Of a stretch of DNA of 9,747 nt, positions 7,243 to 9,747 are shown piece by piece. The notes below the pieces were generated by a model. That model searched no databases and was not told the DNA's origin. It worked only from the letters and a program-made list of their open reading frames with translations. The DNA comes from Albidovulum sp. (GTDB taxonomy: Bacteria > Pseudomonadota > Alphaproteobacteria > Rhodobacterales > Rhodobacteraceae): positions 1-9,747 of the forward strand of contig JAUQYA010000049.1 in assembly GCA_030837785.1 (NCBI GenBank), written 5' to 3'. Position numbers and translations under genes: made by a program. The stretch's first letter is position 1. The number at the start of each line of letters is the position of its first letter.

Positions 7243-7294
7243 CGGTTGACCATAAAGGTTCCCATGCGCCCCCGAAAACCCTCGGGGGCTTTTT
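7201..7294 (+). promoter_or_regulatory. Transcription attenuator of the ilvBN operon
   Basis: Three competing structures can be drawn. Hairpin 1:2 pairs 7201-7207 with 7233-7239 (7 bp, one G-U). Hairpin 2:3, the antiterminator, pairs GGCGCATGGG (7226-7235) with CCCATGCGCC (7261-7270), 10 perfect bp, with GACC/GGTT (7248-7251, 7257-7260) capping it. Hairpin 3:4 is the terminator at 7268-7289. The 2:3 arm shares 3 nt with the terminator base. A ribosome stalled at the Val/Leu codons (7204-7212) leaves 7226-7235 free, so 2:3 forms and transcription continues. A ribosome reaching the stop at 7240 covers 7226-7235, and the terminator forms. This is the classical proteobacterial amino-acid attenuation logic; the pairings are seen in the sequence and the regulation is inferred. 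Confidence 0.88.
7268..7294 (+). terminator. Attenuator terminator before ilvB
   Basis: An 8-bp stem (GCCCCCGA at 7268-7275 with TCGGGGGC at 7282-7289) with a 6-nt loop is followed directly by TTTTTCTT. It is a strong intrinsic terminator, 37 nt before the ilvB start and 25 nt past the leader-peptide stop. It cannot serve an upstream plus-strand gene, since there is none but the leader peptide. Confidence 0.93.
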
Positions 7295-7330
7295 CTTGCG
7301 GTAGTGAAGGCACGGACGGAGAGAATCGAG

Positions 7331-9085
<1,755 letters not shown>

Positions 9086-9086
9086 A

Positions 9087-9103
9087 GCGGGGCCCGCCCC
9101 CGC
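9087..9103 (+). other. Hairpin in the ilvB-ilvN gap
   Basis: GCGGGG and CCCCGC form a 6-bp stem with a 5-nt loop directly after the ilvB stop. No T run follows, so it should not terminate transcription. It may stabilise the upstream mRNA or set the ratio of large to small subunit. The following CCCCCGGCATATTTGG resembles an intergenic sequence I associate with Rhodobacteraceae genomes, an impression from memory only. Confidence 0.45.
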
Positions 9104-9146
9104 ACCCCCGGCATATTTGGACAACAGAGAAGCAACAGAGGGCAGC

Positions 9147-9707
9147 ATGTCCGCACTCAACATCAAGAAGGGCTCGACGAGCCACTCGGCCTACGATCTG
9201 CGCGACCCCAACGCGCAGGCGGTGGAGACGCACACGCTCGCCGTACTGGTCGACAACGAGGCCGGCGTGCTCGCCCGCGTCATCGGCCTCTTCTCGGGCC
9301 GCGGCTACAACATCGACAGCCTGACCGTGGCCGAGGTGGACCATGCCGGCCACCGCTCGCGCATCACCGTGGTCACGCGCGGCACGCCCTCGGTGATCGA
9401 GCAGATCAAGGCGCAGCTCGGCCGGCTGGTGCCGGTCCACGACGTCCACGACCTGACGGTCGAGGGCCCGAGCGTGGAGCGCGAGCTTGCGCTCTTCAAG
9501 GTCACGGGCACCGGCGAGAAGCGGGTCGAGGCGCTGAGGCTCGCCGACATCTTCCGGGCCAACGTCGTCGACTCCACGCTCGAAAGCTTCGTCTTCGAGA
9601 TCACCGGCACCCCCGAGAAGATCGACGCCTTCGCCGACCTGATGCGGCCGCTGGGGCTTCGGGACGTGGCGCGCACCGGGGTCGCGGCACTGTCGCGCGG
9701 GGCCTGA
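9147..9707 (+). CDS. ilvN: Acetolactate synthase, regulatory small subunit (ACT domain)
   Basis: The 186-residue regulatory partner of IlvB (gene also called ilvH) binds valine for feedback inhibition and raises catalytic activity. ATG at 9147 has GAGGG 4 nt upstream; an in-frame TTG at 9117 has no ribosome site. Residues 29-103 form the ACT domain: HTLAVLVDNEAGVLARVIGLF, then GRGYNIDSLTVAEVD and a SRITVV strand. The C-terminal part (from about 110) with ELALFKV and the DSTLESFVFEITGTPEKIDAF region matches the small-subunit C-terminal domain. It is longer than E. coli IlvH (163) chiefly by a polar N-terminal extension of about 28 residues. It is the last gene seen in the operon, 61 nt after ilvB. 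Confidence 0.96.
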   Translation: MSALNIKKGSTSHSAYDLRDPNAQAVETHTLAVLVDNEAGVLARVIGLFSGRGYNIDSLTVAEVDHAGHRSRITVVTRGTPSVIEQIKAQLGRLVPVHDVHDLTVEGPSVERELALFKVTGTGEKRVEALRLADIFRANVVDSTLESFVFEITGTPEKIDAFADLMRPLGLRDVARTGVAALSRGA

Positions 9708-9726
9708 GCGCGCGCGGAATCGAAAC

Positions 9727-9747
9727 GGGCGCCGCCACGCGGCGCCC
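9727..9747 (+). terminator. Probable terminator hairpin of ilvBN, cut by the window end
   Basis: GGGCGCCG and CGGCGCCC can pair over 8 bp with a 5-nt loop, 20 nt past the ilvN stop. The right arm ends exactly at the last base, so a T run cannot be checked. Position and shape suggest the operon terminator, but it could be an intergenic hairpin before a further gene. Confidence 0.55.

Noticed and set aside
7304..7330. GTG start for ilvB at 7304
   Set aside because: No ribosome site lies between the terminator T run and 7304; ATG 7331 has GGAG and fits the usual start of the family.

Overview
The window is GC-rich, with dense short-spaced genes and almost exclusively G/C-ending codons. Its protein matches point to an alphaproteobacterium of the Rhodobacteraceae type: a TakP-like TRAP binding protein close to that of Rhodobacter sphaeroides, and an acetolactate synthase of the alphaproteobacterial type. 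No mobile element, CRISPR array, tRNA or rRNA is visible.

Layout. (1) Positions 2482 to 1, minus strand: a 654-residue multi-spanning membrane protein of unrecognised family is followed after 61 nt by the 5' part of a FkbM-family methyltransferase that runs off the window. This is probably a two-gene (or longer) surface-glycan or lipid-modification unit. (2) 2483-2691: a divergent intergenic region with a candidate sigma-70 promoter and a TGACGC-N4-GCGTCA palindrome. (3) 2692-5105, plus strand: the small (takQ-like) and large (takM-like) membrane subunits of a TRAP transporter, overlapping by 4 nt; the large subunit has an unusual Gly/Leu and Gln/Pro/Gly repeat tail. (4) 5148-5177: a strong intrinsic terminator between convergent genes. 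(5) 6334-5228, minus strand: the matching periplasmic binding protein TakP with a Tat signal, transcribed toward its membrane partners rather than with them. (6) 6920-6471, minus strand: a small DMT-superfamily YdcZ/DUF606 membrane protein. (7) 7136-9747, plus strand: the branched-chain amino-acid biosynthesis operon ilvB-ilvN (ilvI-ilvH), with promoter, a 15-codon leader peptide, an attenuator and a final hairpin at the window edge.

How the parts work together. TakP captures a substrate in the periplasm, probably a 2-oxo acid such as pyruvate, and hands it to TakQM for sodium-driven uptake. IlvBN condenses pyruvate, or pyruvate plus 2-oxobutyrate, in the first common step of valine, leucine and isoleucine synthesis, so both systems handle 2-oxo acids. 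No shared regulation can be shown from the sequence.

The best signal in the window is the leader at 7195-7294. It holds a short ORF with six Val/Leu/Ile codons in a seven-codon stretch, three mutually exclusive hairpins and an intrinsic terminator, all just before ilvB. This is a complete ribosome-mediated transcription attenuator. Other points worth a look are a Glu in place of the metal-binding Asp in IlvB, the repeat tail on the TRAP large subunit, and the split, convergent TRAP gene order.
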